This document shows, one piece after another, positions 9,703 through 21,700 of a DNA stretch of 64,000 nucleotides. The notes beneath the pieces are model-generated. The model ran no database searches. It worked only from the letters and a program-made list of their open reading frames with translations, and was not told the origin of the DNA. Source of the DNA: Eudorina sp. 2006-703-Eu-15 (taxonomy: Eukaryota; Chlorophyta; Chlorophyceae; Chlamydomonadales; Volvocaceae); assembly GCA_003117195.1 (NCBI GenBank), contig BDSI01000012.1, positions 806,001-870,000 on the forward strand. The letters run 5' to 3'. Made by a program: the position numbers and the translations under genes. How positions within the stretch are numbered: position 1 is the first letter of the stretch; the number at the start of each line of letters is the position of its first letter.

Positions 9703-9770
9703 TTCATGCTGAATGAATGAACGAAAGTTACAGGGGACCCCAAAGGGATCAACCTTTTGTTAATGCCTGC
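9703..9770 (-). mobile_element. Short 3'-terminal fragment of the non-LTR-like family
   Basis: On the minus strand it reads GATCCCTTTGGGGTC, TGTAAC-like sequence and an ATTC tail, abutting the oppositely oriented copy that ends at about 9702. Confidence 0.55.
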
Positions 9771-12030
9771 TGGCGCCTCGCTCGGCATCAGCGTCATCCC
9801 GCGTGTAGCTGGGGACCCCCACATGCGCCGCGCGGCACCGTGCGTCACGTTGCGCGCACCCCGCAGTGAATGGTCGGGGAGGGCGGAACCCGCGTACCCG
9901 CCCCGCCGTTGCATCATCACGTCACGTCCTGCTGGGTGGCCCAGGCGGCGCGTGGTGTGCTTACTGGTAACCCATCCAACTCGAGGCTCAGGTGAGCTGA
10001 GGACAGCTTTGGCTGGCGGAGCGCATGCGCCACCGCCTATGGATGGAGCAGTGTGTGCGGGACCCGGGATGTGGTCGTACTGGCGGCAGTCGCGGCCATG
10101 GAAACGTGCAGCAGCAGGTGTATGGTCGCCGCCTATGGCTCCTCACTGTAACGCGCAACGTTAGGACATGTCGTAAGTTGTCTCGTTTCGTTCGTCAACT
10201 CGACGTCGATACATTGGTGTCGAGCATCGGATCTATTCCGCCTGGGTACAGTCGTATCGATCGTTTCCGCTAGCGTATCGTGGCTGCCTCGCGAGGACGC
10301 TTCGGTCTTCGGGAGGGACGTCTGTAACGCGCACGCGTACTCCCCTGCTGCGTCGCCGGGAGGGCAATTGGCGGACAAGGTGCGCGGCGCACTGCGCAGG
10401 CTGGTAGGATCGTGGAGGACCGTTGCGTTACTCTTCAACGACACGGCACAAGCCAGAACCGTTGACGGTGGCATCCCACGACGAAACCATAGGTATGTAG
10501 ATTATTGACCGCCATTGAACGAAGCATGTTGCATCAGGTTGAATTGGACCCCAGCGGTCATCGTTGACAGCCCAAGCGTCCTCACATCCTGCTGCGTGTC
10601 CCCGCCGTGACCTGTTTTGGCTACCGTCTTCATTCCCACCGTCGCTCAGCGTTTTCGGTGTGCCAGCCCAGTACACGCTTCGCCGCAGCCGAATAAAAGG
10701 AATGACGACCAGCTCCTGCCCTTTGGCGCTCTTTCCGCAGCTCTCATTAGCCGGGTCCCGTGTCAACGTTGTGTGCTTATGTTGTTATATTCTCTTTCCC
10801 TAAATTGCAGTTGTTTAAGTTCATTTGCATTTGCTTGCTGGCAGCTTGCACGCGGCTTCTGTTGTGCCTGATAACTCGTCGCAACACAGCATACTCAACC
10901 CGCATTCGACCTGCTTTCCGAATGTGTGCCTTCTTCATTATTGCTGGGTAGTACGGTACCTTGTGTAACTGTCCTATCTGGTCGCTCCCTATTTTTTTTG
11001 ATAAGGCCCCTAATTACATAATTGCCTGCCGAACGTATGGCCCTTACTCATCACTTTTGCTGCCTAGGTGGGCTCCTTTATTTCTCGCATGTATCAGTAT
11101 GCCAACCGGTTGTCAGCGATGGCGCCGCTGATCACCTGCGTTATGCTCGCAGGAGTGCGAGCGTGATTCGATCAGCGCTGTGCCCATCGCAAGCTCAGGC
11201 GCGCATTCGCCTCATTGTGGCGTGTGTCTGAGTGGTCTGAGTGGCTTGGGCACACAGCTGGCCCGCACCGGCAGACAGACGCGACGACAATCACCCAGCC
11301 CACCTTCTGCGAGCTTGCCGATCGACAAGCGCCGACCGACGCATATCAGCCGTCGGCTCAACATTTGCCTACACCATATAGTTTAATGGCAGGCGCGATC
11401 AAAGCGCTAAGTCTTGGCCCGGCCCATACTCAGCCCTGACACAACATAGACCGTACGCGCTCCTGCCTTGACTTCTTCACTACCGAAAACCACACTGCGC
11501 ATGGAAAAAACCACGACACTAACACTCCGGTAAAACGGTGGGGATAAGGAACCTCCTTTGTATCGACGTTCGTATCGGTCAGTATTCGTATTTCTTGGAG
11601 CCGAACTTCGCCCTACCAGAGCGCCAGAGCAACGCTACGCGCTGTAGACGGCTCCGGCATTATTCGGGTGGAACAAAAGTCGCATCATCGGCGTGCATCT
11701 GTTTCGTACACGGTTCGCGGGAACTATTGGCTTTCGTTGTCCTCATGGGGCCTCCATTGATTCTCCGTTCGGGATGCATTTCTTGAACGTGATGCCTGTG
11801 TGTGTTGATCAGCGGATCCAGCGCGGGTCGATCCCACCGAAATCACCATGCAAGCCTAAATGTTTCAGCCAGCGCACCTGAGAACCCGCCCCGGTCGCGC
11901 ATTCGGGAATCGCCCCGTTCACAGTCTCCCCGGCCGTTGCCGAGGATGAAGTCCGTCGAGGGGGAATGAGTCACACAGTCCCGGCGATCAGCGTAATCCC
12001 AATTATATATTTATTAAGGATTATTAGTAG
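9771..12030. other. Spacer with transposon debris, no gene
   Basis: Apart from the fragment at 10035-10150 and a diverged family terminus at about 10540-10565 (GGACCCCAGCGGTCATCG), I see no open frame with domain-like features and no splice-connected exons. Confidence 0.4.
10035..10150 (+). pseudogene. Degenerate fragment of the non-LTR-like ORF
   Basis: In the plus direction it matches the segment that encodes VEQCVWDVVVLAAIAAMETG in the copy at 7837-9028, with frame breaks. The match is recognisable at the nucleotide level only. Confidence 0.5.
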
Positions 12031-12031
12031 G

Positions 12032-12660
12032 ATGTTACAGCGGACCCCGCGGGTCATCGGTGACAGCCCCGGCCGCCCGGCGACAGCCGAGGCTTCCCCA
12101 CCATACACTGCCTAAATGAACTAACGCCACCATGGCGCTCCGGACAGGCTCCCCAAGTGCACCGAAACACTCCCCGGGCCCACACTACCAGGGAACCACC
12201 CCGTTCCTGAGAACCAACTATGGCAAGGGATAAAGCCCACCAGGGCGCCCCTATTAGCGAACCACCACCCCCACCAAGGCGGGGTCACTTCTCCAGCGGT
12301 GGCCCGTAGTCTTGGAGGGCCACGGGGGCTCGCGAGTCACCATTCAGGGGCCTGCCCGTACGGTCCCACCGGGCCGAAAAAACCGCCCACACCTAGCGAT
12401 AGCTCCACTGGGCGTCAGTGCCCTGTCCACCCGCGGTCTATTACGACAGAGTACCTACAGGGCTTAAGAATCCTGGCCTGACGGAACCGGGCCTCGGCAC
12501 ACAAGACGACCGTCCTGCACTTTCAGGATGGGGTGTGTAGCCCCCACCGCTGACCACCCTTTCACTGGGACTCCCAGCTCAGCGAAGTCGTAGGGTCGGC
12601 TCCAAAAGTCTGCCACTGCCCGCCGGGCGGCTAGCCCTTCAGCGTCCCCTAAGGGCCGCG
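12032..12660 (-). pseudogene. 5'-truncated copy of the non-LTR-like family
   Basis: Near its 5' end on the minus strand it encodes RRAVADFWSRPYDFAELGVP, matching the region after the zinc-binding motif in the copy at 7837-9028. It ends with the DDPRGPL-stop terminus (TAA inside GCTGTAAC) at about 12036 and an AT-rich tail. Internal stops show that it is dead. Its 5' boundary coincides with the 3' end of the next copy. Confidence 0.6.
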
Positions 12661-12661
12661 G

Positions 12662-12914
12662 GATGTTACAGCGGACCCCGCGGGTCATCGCGGATCGCGG
12701 ATCCCAATGATGTGCGATGGGTTACCGCTTGCTGGGCCCCTACCGCGGAGCAACCCTTCCCAGGTAGGGATGCTTGGCTCCGAAAACCCATGTATCCGGG
12801 CCCAAAAGTCCGGACGCCCCCGTGCGCGGGGCCATTCGGTCGCGTGTTGATGTGTATACCATATGTAGGCGGTGTTTCAAAAATTCTCTGACTGCCTCCA
12901 CCGGCGCCTGTCAT
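12662..12914 (-). pseudogene. 5'-truncated copy of the non-LTR-like family
   Basis: The minus-strand frame contains RTFGPGYMGFRSQASLPGKG and ends SAIRDDPRGPL-stop, so the coding end and the terminal hairpin coincide. It lies directly upstream of the copy at 12032-12660 in the same orientation, as a nested or sequential insertion. Confidence 0.6.
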
Positions 12915-12959
12915 GGAATTCGTCCGTCCCTGTTCTCAGGCAGCCTGGGTGCGTGAGCT

Positions 12960-15764
12960 TTGCGCCCAGGCAGCGCATGCATAGAGCTCCCCCAGCCCCG
13001 CCGCCGGTGCGGTGCGATTATACCATTTGAAATTCAGGGGGCGTGTCCCGGGAGCCTGGACGTAAAAATAGACACGTTCACCAGCAGAGCTGTGCGCAGA
13101 CGTCATCAGGCTGCAGCATTACGGTCGTTCTGCTGACTTGCAAGCAGACACCTTGCCGCACCTTAAACGTGCTGATGCGAGCCACAGTGCCCTCCTGACC
13201 GTTATGGCACAGCCAGTACAAAGCCACGCCGGTGAAGATCCTGCACGGCGGCAGCTTATCGTGTAGAACCGTGGAGGACCTTGGCTAATAGTAAAAACAG
13301 CCCAGCCGAGGGAGTAGCGAGTTGCTCGCTGCGGTCGTTCGGTTTAAGAACGCAAAAATGTCAAGGACTGAAAGCGAACGACAGAGGCGAAAGCCAGCTG
13401 TGTCGCTTTTCGGCTGGGAACGTCCAGGAAGTGTGGGAGCGTCCCAGGAAGTGTGGGAGCGTCCAAGGAAGTGTGGGAGCGTCCAAGGAAGTGTGGGAGC
13501 ATCATATTGTGTCAGTAGCACGACCAAACGGGAGCTGCAGTGCTCCGCTATACGATACAACTTCAGGATAGGATGATGTATGGTGAGCTCGAGGAAAGGG
13601 TCGGCCAGTTAGGGGCAGTAAAGTTCATAGTGAGTGCGGAGTCCGCAAAAGCACCACCAGAGTCGTGGCATGTTGCCAGAAGCGCAGACATTTGTGCAAC
13701 CTAAACCATAGGGACCTGATAAACTCAATACTGCTGTGCCTATGTATGTGGCCTACTTTTGTCGATTACCGTACCAACCGCTATGATGTTGACGGAGGTT
13801 GACGGTCTCGACCAGGCCGCACGAATCTGTGCAACTACGAGTCTTATCTTATGGTTCGAACTGTAGGCTGTGATCGGACATGCGGACATGCGGTAGGCCG
13901 TTCCGGCGCGTCTGGCCGTCTGGGTACGTATTTCGTTCCTACTCAGAAGCTGACTTCATTGACAAAGCGACCAACGAAAATAAACATTAGCATATATGTG
14001 CCTGACTGCCTGAGGAGCGGATCAAGAGTCAGCGTTTCTTCCCGGTTTGCGGAAACCTTGTCAGTGAAATCATGTAACCAACCTGGATTCCCTGATAGAG
14101 TGTTCAACGCTTAAGAATCCGGCCCGACATGCGGGATAACCATCAGCCGCTCATGTCGCCGCATCCCCATGCAACCGTGTCTTTCGGCAAGCCCCAGGCG
14201 TACTGTACGAAACATGCATTTATAACGAAGACTCAGGAAGAACAAACATCCTAACTCCCGACAAAGGAGCCGGTGCGGGCTAGTATTTGCCTGTACTTCA
14301 TGCTCCACGCTTGCAACAGCAACGTTCGTCAGTACCTAATACAGACTTTTGGTGAATCCTCACGACAAAATCGGGACAGCCTGGACAACCAAACACAAGT
14401 CACAGGAAAAACGTTTCCGGACCAGCGCGGCGACCCACGCGGCTTCACTACACTTGCACCTAAATGTGGCATACGTCGATAGGACGCGCACAGTTTCTCG
14501 CGAAATCTGCGTGTGGGGAACGAAGGCAGGGGACAATCAGACACCGCTGCACTGGAATGCCACCATGGAACTAATAAGCACCGAACGAGATGCATCGAAG
14601 GAGGGCCTTTCTTGGCATAATCAGAGGTAGACACCCGCACAAAATGATCTTATCGCAGTGGCGAGCGAGATGGAATGGCTAATCAGTGACAGTATAGGGG
14701 TACATGGTTCAAAGATTGCCTGCTTTACTCCCCAAAAGATGGCTTCCTTCTGGTCCTAACATAACCAGTCGCCCGATGTAGAGAATATTGAAGACTGAGA
14801 TGAATTCCATGTTACCGACCATTATAATTTATATACCGACGAATTATACATTCGGGGATCACGTCGTTGGACTAGCTTTGCGGCAATGTCTGTCGGGAAT
14901 GTCAGGCGTGCACGTGTGAAGGGGATCCCCACATCGCTGAATGTTTTCGACCTGGATTTTGCATGCTCTGCAAGATCCACGATGTTGCAAGCATACCTCA
15001 TATGCCCATCACGTCAGGTGAAGCTAGTGGATGCCGTACGTTGGTACTGAGAAATTGTGCCTCAACCTTGGGTTGAACGCGTGTGTCAGCAGAAAATTGA
15101 TTATTATCTCTAGTATATTCATTGCTTGCCCGCTCTTCGATGCACTCAAAGCGTCCCCTTGTTGTCCAACGTCCTTTAACACATCTCACAGGGCTCCAAC
15201 GGACATGGGTCCGCCTCTCATGTAATTATGATTGCTGCACAATCTAGTTACACATATGATATGGACCGCACAAGTGAACTTTCAGGCGTCTCATTCGTTT
15301 CATAATTGCAGCAGTCGAACATCCATCATCGTTTGTAGATGGTTTTCGCTTGCTGCTTTGGTGGTGATGGAGGAGATGTTGACTTGCACCAGAAGCGACA
15401 TGCCTGCGCAGCACCAGGAGAACGGGTCATTAACGACAAGCCTGCCAAGGGGCAGGATTACGGCGAGCTGCCCAACGGCGGAACGATTAAAACAGGAAGG
15501 GCATCTCCTTCAGGAAATACGGCGTCTTTGAGTGCCGTCACCGGGACTAATGATTCAAACGTCCAAGTAAGCGAGCGCATTAGCGTTTCCTGCGGCGCAG
15601 CAACGCGGCGCAACGCATGACTTCATGCAATTCTTGTCTAATGATTTAAGTGAAGGCTTCTTATTACAAATGCGGTTCCCATAAGTGCGTTTCGTTGTGA
15701 CGGGTTCGCCTTGGCCCCAACATTTTGCCCCCAGCTGTCCCTCCTCGGTTCTAGTCTTGCCGGG
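12960..15764. other. Spacer without recognised gene
   Basis: Less G+C-rich than the flanking genes. No domain-bearing frame or plausible exon chain was found. It holds a four-unit tandem repeat (13422-13500). The last few hundred bases probably include the 5' untranslated region of the kinase gene that starts at 15765, but no promoter motif could be identified. Confidence 0.4.
13422..13500. repeat. Four tandem 19-20 bp repeats
   Basis: Four adjacent units of GTCC(A)AGGAAGTGTGGGAGC at 13422, 13441, 13461 and 13481. There are no spacers, so this is not CRISPR. Confidence 0.9.
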
Positions 15765-18700
15765 ATGTCCGGCAGCTGGTATGAGAGGGTATCAGCATGT
15801 GCATCTCGGCTGAACAACGTATGCGGAGCAGTTCTGTGCTCCATTTCCATTCTTAACCCTGGCCGCAACCACTTCACCGTGGTGCACGTCACGGAAAAGG
15901 ACCCGGAAGCCTCAGCGGCGTGCCCCGTGGGCACAAAGCTGCCGGCGCTGCAAGCTGTAGCGTCTCGCCTGGCTGTACCCAGCGGCGCGTCGGAGCTTCG
16001 GTACAACAGTTTGCAGGTCCTGCAGCTGCTGCAGGTGCGTGGCGCGGCAGGCCAACCGTCAACTGTACCCCATGGAAACTTCGGGGGGAGGCAGGCTTGC
16101 CGGGGGCATTCAGGGCAGGGTGTTTCGGTCCCTCGCCCGAGGTGACGGCCTCCAGGGTACTGCGCTGCCACCTCTCCAGCAGGCCGACGGCAACCCTGCC
16201 CTCCACCCTTACAAATCCCCGATCTCTCAGTCGGTCAGCCCAGTTATGCCTGGCCCCCGTTATGACGTCTTGCATGCGCGGTCTCCGCGCCGTGAGCACA
16301 GGCTAATCGCCTCTTTCCCGCACGTACCTGTGCACATTCGCTTTGCTGTGCAGAGCCCGCTGCTGTACTCGTTCTCGGAGCACGGCAGTGGACTGAGGGA
16401 GGTCAAGCAGGCGCCGTACGATTGGCAGGCGTTGCACGCCTGCCAGGGTTGGTCGGAGTACTGCGCGCTGCCGCTGATGTGCGACAACACGGTCGTGGGC
16501 GCCGTGACGCTCATCTGCCGCGAGCCGCTGCCGCCTTGTCGGCCGCAGCTGCAGCCTCTGCTTGGGTCGCACGCGGGCGGGCCCCATCCGCCGGGCGCAG
16601 GCCCAGGCGTCGCAAACGCCACGTCGATTCTGTGGGGCGGCGACGAGCAGGCCTTGCGCATGATGGGACTGCTGCTTTCGGTTGTGTTGGTGGGGCAGGA
16701 CCTGCAGCTGGCGCAGCAGGTGGGTCCGGCAGTGCCCCCAGGCGTCGTGGGAGGGGCCTGCAGGCCGGGGCAGCTCACGGCCGTTCCCACCCTGGGCCGA
16801 GCCAGGGCACCCGGGAGGGCAGAGCTGCGCCGTGGGTGGATGCGTTTTGAGAGCAGCCTAGGCTTCGCATGTATGTGATCCAGAATGATATGTATCTGCG
16901 TATCCGTTTGGGAGGTTGGGGTGGACGGACCAGTTGACGTGCGGTCCTTTGTGAGGGTCGCGGCGCTGCCTCACAGCGCTGCTTACTTCCGCCTTACCCT
17001 CGTAAGCACCAAAGCGAGCGCCATGCCTGGATCGAAACATGCCGCACTTGGCCGCACGTGGCCTGCATGCCTTGTGAGCTCAGCCCAGCCCTGCCCCGGC
17101 CCCGGCCCGGCTCTGACCGGCCCTGTTCCCCCCTGGCCTGCGCTTCTCTCCCGGCCCCGCTGCCCTGCCATGCCCCCTCCAGGTGGGTGACATCATGGCG
17201 GCCGTCCATGACGCGCGCAACCTCCAACAGGTCGTCACGGCCGTCACTTCGGGAGCAGAGCGCGTGGTGCTGCTCAAATCGCGTGTGGCTGTGACCATCA
17301 ATCTCGTGGTGCTGCCGGAGGCCACAGCGGGGCAGGGCCTCGCGGCGGCAGGGGCGCCGCCTGCCGCCGGAGAACCGAAACTCCAGCAGCAGCAATCCGG
17401 GCCACAGCTGGGGCAGCAGCAGCAGCAGCCGCAGCCAGCCCTGCCGGCCACCGGACGTGCGATTTTCTTCGAGGAGCACGGGGCCAACATGCAGTCTTCC
17501 CGGTCCGTGCCAAACACGGCGGGGGAGCTGCCGCAGGGATCCGGTGCCGGAGGCAAAGTCAGCACCAAGTTGCAGCGGTGAGGATGGGGAGCTGGCGGTC
17601 GGGGCTGGCTCCGCGACCGTGGAGTGTGGGCCTTTCGGGCTGGGGGGGGGGCGGTTGTGTCCACAAGGGGAGGGACGGATGGAGTTCTTTGGTAGGGACA
17701 GGAGAGGGAGGAGGTGCGGGCGATTGGGCGGCGATCGCGGCAGGTTCGGATGGCCTGTGGGAGAGCTGGGAGGACTGGAGGAAAGACGGTTTGAGGCAGG
17801 GGACGGGGTGTGTGAAGGTGATGGGTCCTGGTCCTGTGGAGTGGAACTGGAAGCCCGGCCCGTAACCCGTGGGGTTTCGATGAGGCCGACGCCCGATGTG
17901 GTGTGTGTGCAGTAGGTTGGCGACCTGCACCTGTGACAGCCAACGCCCATCGAGACCGCTTGTACGCGACTACATGGCGAGCGGATTCTGTTGACGTGCT
18001 GGGGAGCTGGAGGGATGGCTCGGGGGGTGCCCAGCTCGTCCCCGTCCCGCTTGTCCTACGGCAATCCCTTAACTCCCAAGGTTACACTATCCGGTGGACC
18101 TCACCCTCACCTATCAGCGACCCTTTCGTCTGTGACCTCATCTTCGCCCCCTCTCGCTTTCTCCTCCGTTGCTGGCAACACCTGCTCTGCCCTTGGCCCT
18201 TGTCCCGCAGCGCCAACGCGCCGGCGGACTCGCAGGCTGGCTCATCCGCCGGCCACGGCAGCGGCCCGGGGCAGGGCGCCCCCATCACCACCCCCGCGCC
18301 CCTGGCCCGGTCGACCAGCAGCACGAATGGCCCGGTTGTTCGACCGGGGCTGACCAGCGTGTCAGCCTCCCACGAGGGCAGCGGCGGCGGCGGCGGAGGA
18401 GGCGGGGGCGCAGGCTTGGGTCCCAACAGCTCCCATGGGGCGTTGTTATGGCAAGCAAGCTGTGTGCAGGTGCGCACATGCCCTTGGCCAGGGGCCCCGT
18501 CCGCCAGGCCAGGGGTATCCGCGCGCGCGGGTGGGGCCGGATCGGGGGACGATTCGCGGTCCCGCGGTCTTGATTGACACGCGGTGGGGGGCGGATGATG
18601 TGGTGTGGGGAGCCGTCAGGGTAGACGGGGGGGCTGGGCCCCTGTCCGGAGGCCGCTCCGACGGGCGTCAGCGTCGAGGATGGGCTCCTGGTGGACTTGG

Positions 18701-21700
18701 GTCGGCGGACTCGCAGCCCAGGGTTGGATGAGCTGCAGGGACTGCAGGGGCCTTGTGGTTTCGTAGCGGGCGGGTGCATGGCGCGCCGACGGGGCGGCGC
18801 AGCACACGCAGGCGGCGACGCGGGCGACGCAGCCTCAGACGCACACGTGATCCTAGGAATCGCCCCGGGGCTCTGCTGTCGTCCGTCCTTGCTTTCGCTG
18901 GAGTATTCTGTTTGTACTCCGATCGCTCCTGCCCATTACCTGCCTTTAATAGTGATGGTAAATGATGGTTCGGTAAAATTAAAACCGTCTTTAGCAATCC
19001 TTATAAAATAGCCAAATTGCGGCGGATCTTGTCGTCCACCCATCCACAACCCCCATGCCTGTTCCCTCGGCCCCGAGGTCGGTGTGTCTATGTGGCAACT
19101 CCCCAACCCGATAACTGGGACCCGACCCCATGGGCCCAAACCCGACCCCTGGACCCCGACCCGACCCTAGGGACCCGACCCGACCCCTGGGATCGGCTCC
19201 CGGACTGTTGCTGTGGCAGTCAGCGCACTAGGTGTTTTTCTTCAAGTCCGCGGATGCGCTGCGCTCCGCTCACCCCCTGCTTCCTCCCCCTGCTCCGGCC
19301 CCCTGCCCTGTGCGCCCCGACAGGCCCGCGCGCTGGGGTTACGACATACGCTCCTGGCCAACCTGCCCGCGACGGGCACAATCGTGCATGATTGCGCGTC
19401 GTACATGCAACAGGTCGGCTGCCCAAAGCGCGATCTCTACCTGCTCAGCTCTTGCAAGGGCTCCCCGCCCGTCGCCCTCGCGCTCGCGCCGGCGCCGCTG
19501 CGAGAGGCCGATGGGTCACGACTGGTGCTGTACGCCGCCGTGTCGACGCGGCTGCCAGCGGCGCTGCTCAATGAGATCCTGGCGCAGTCTCAGCAGCTGG
19601 CGACGATGGTGTTGGCGCCGCTGCTGGCGACGAAGCTGTCGCAGTCGGGTCTGGCGGAGGAGTGGGCGCTGCTCCTGGCGCGCTGCGCGATGGGAGCACG
19701 TTGCAGCAGCGGCACCCCTGGAACGGCGGCGACGGCCGTGGCGGTGGCGGCGGCCATGGGCGTCGACGGCAAGTTCAGCAACTCGGCGGCGGGGGTCGGC
19801 AGCGGCGTCGGTGCCGGCAGCCGGGGGGGAGCGGGCAGCGGGCTCGGAGGCGGGGCGTTGGGCAGCGGGGGGGGGACGAGCACGATGGCGAGCAGCCACT
19901 GCGGCAGCGGCACGGGCGACCCACTGCCTGCCGCAGGGACCAGTCTGCGGGAGGCAGCAGCGGCGGCGGCGCTGGCCAACAAGGTCGCCGGCGGCTCGGC
20001 AGCCCACCGTTTGGGCAGCGAAAACGCGACGCCGCACGCGATGCAGCCGGACGGCGCGGACGCCACGGAGGCGGCGGCGGATGCGAAGAGCGAGGCGGCC
20101 ATCGTGGAGGCGTCCGCTTCCCGAGCGGGGGCGCACGGCAGCACAGTCACCGACGTGGAGACGTCCCGCGGGTCGCAGGCCACGGTTCTCAGCACCGCCA
20201 TCATGGGCACGTTCGCGGGCGACACGCGCACGCACATGGGCATGCTGGTGTCGTCCTTCAAGGACACCATCAATGCGCTGCAGGCCACCCGGTGCGCGGG
20301 GCAGGATGGAGGGAGGGAAGGAAGTGTATGGCGTATGGGGCATAGGCAGACAAGGAAGGAAGGAGGGAGGGAGGGAAGGGTATGGCGTATGGGGCATGGG
20401 CAGACAAGAAAGGAAGGAAGGAGGGAAGGAAGGAAGGGTATGGGACATTGGCAGGCATAGCGCAGGAGGGTTATAGAGGAAATTGGTAGACATTGGGGCG
20501 GGGCGGGAGTGGGGGAGGGGGGCCAGCGCGTTAATTCGCAGCGCGGACCAGGAAGAAAAGAACACGGACTTGATGAAGGGACATGGTGGACTGATGGAAA
20601 TGGCGCTGACTGCCCGGGGGAGAAATGACCGACCGGTGGTGCAGTGAGGCTCTGAAGCATCAGGAGGTGTAGCAGGAGGTGTAGCAGGCGCAGCGGCCTT
20701 GTGCAAGCAAGCGGCTGGCCCAGCACCGCACCGCACGGCACGGCACCGCAAAGCACGTTCATTGCGCTTCCTTCGCCGTCGCTCGGCGCTGCGTGCCACG
20801 CTGCGCTCGCGCTGCCCCTGGTCCCGCCGCCGCTCTCGCCGTCGCAGGCTGGACGAGGCGGAGGAGCTGTCCGTGCTCAAGCTGGGCAAGGTTCTGGGAC
20901 GGGGCGGCAGCGGGCTGGTGTTCCAGGGCTACCTTCATATGGGCCTGGAGGTGGCGGTGAAGCTGTTTGAGAACCCAGATGACACGGACCTGGACCCGGC
21001 CTCCGTGGACAACAGCTCCGCACCCACCATGATGCTGTCCGCGGAGGATGCTCCCAGCGTCCCTGCCGCCGATGGGGCGGCGGCGGCGGAGCCGCCGCCG
21101 CCGCCGCAAGGCGGCGGCGGCGCGGGGCCGGACGGCGGCGGCGGCGGCGCGGGGCCGGACGGCGGCGGCGGAGGCGCCGCCGCGCGGCGGTCGGCGTCCA
21201 AGATGGCGATGACGCAGCTGACGAAGCGGCAGCGGGACCTGCTGCGCAACGCCCTGGAGCTGGGGGTGACGTCATCGCTGTCGCACCCCAACATCGTGCA
21301 GGGTTACTGCCACTGGGTGAATGTGGTGCTCATGCAGGACGCCAGCCTGAATCGCTGCTGGCTGATGGGGCAGACGGAGTACATGGCGCTGGCGCCCCCG
21401 GGCTCGCCGCCGCCGCCGCTCTGCTCCGCGCTGGTGATGGAGTACTGCGACATGGTGGGTGGGTGGGGTGGGTGGGGGGTGGTTAAAAAGAAACAGCCCA
21501 GACAGGGTGGGTGGGTGGGTGGGTGGGTGGGTGGGTGCGGCCACCTGGGACGGAGGGATGTGCCGGATGCGAGTGGGCGCGGGGCGCGCATGACGAGCTG
21601 GGGGGGAGGGGGGGCGAGGCTGTGGGTGCCGGCAGCCGTTGACCACGCCCTGGCAAGCCGGTGGTTGGTTGGTTGGTTAGTTGGTCAGTTGGTTGGCAGA

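Noticed and set aside
13422..13500. Regular repeats resembling a CRISPR array
   Set aside because: Units are adjacent with no spacers, and the genome is eukaryotic.
19216..20889. Several overlapping long open frames on both strands besides the kinase exon
   Set aside because: G+C-rich exon shadows; only one frame aligns with the paralogous kinase and connects by correct splice phase.
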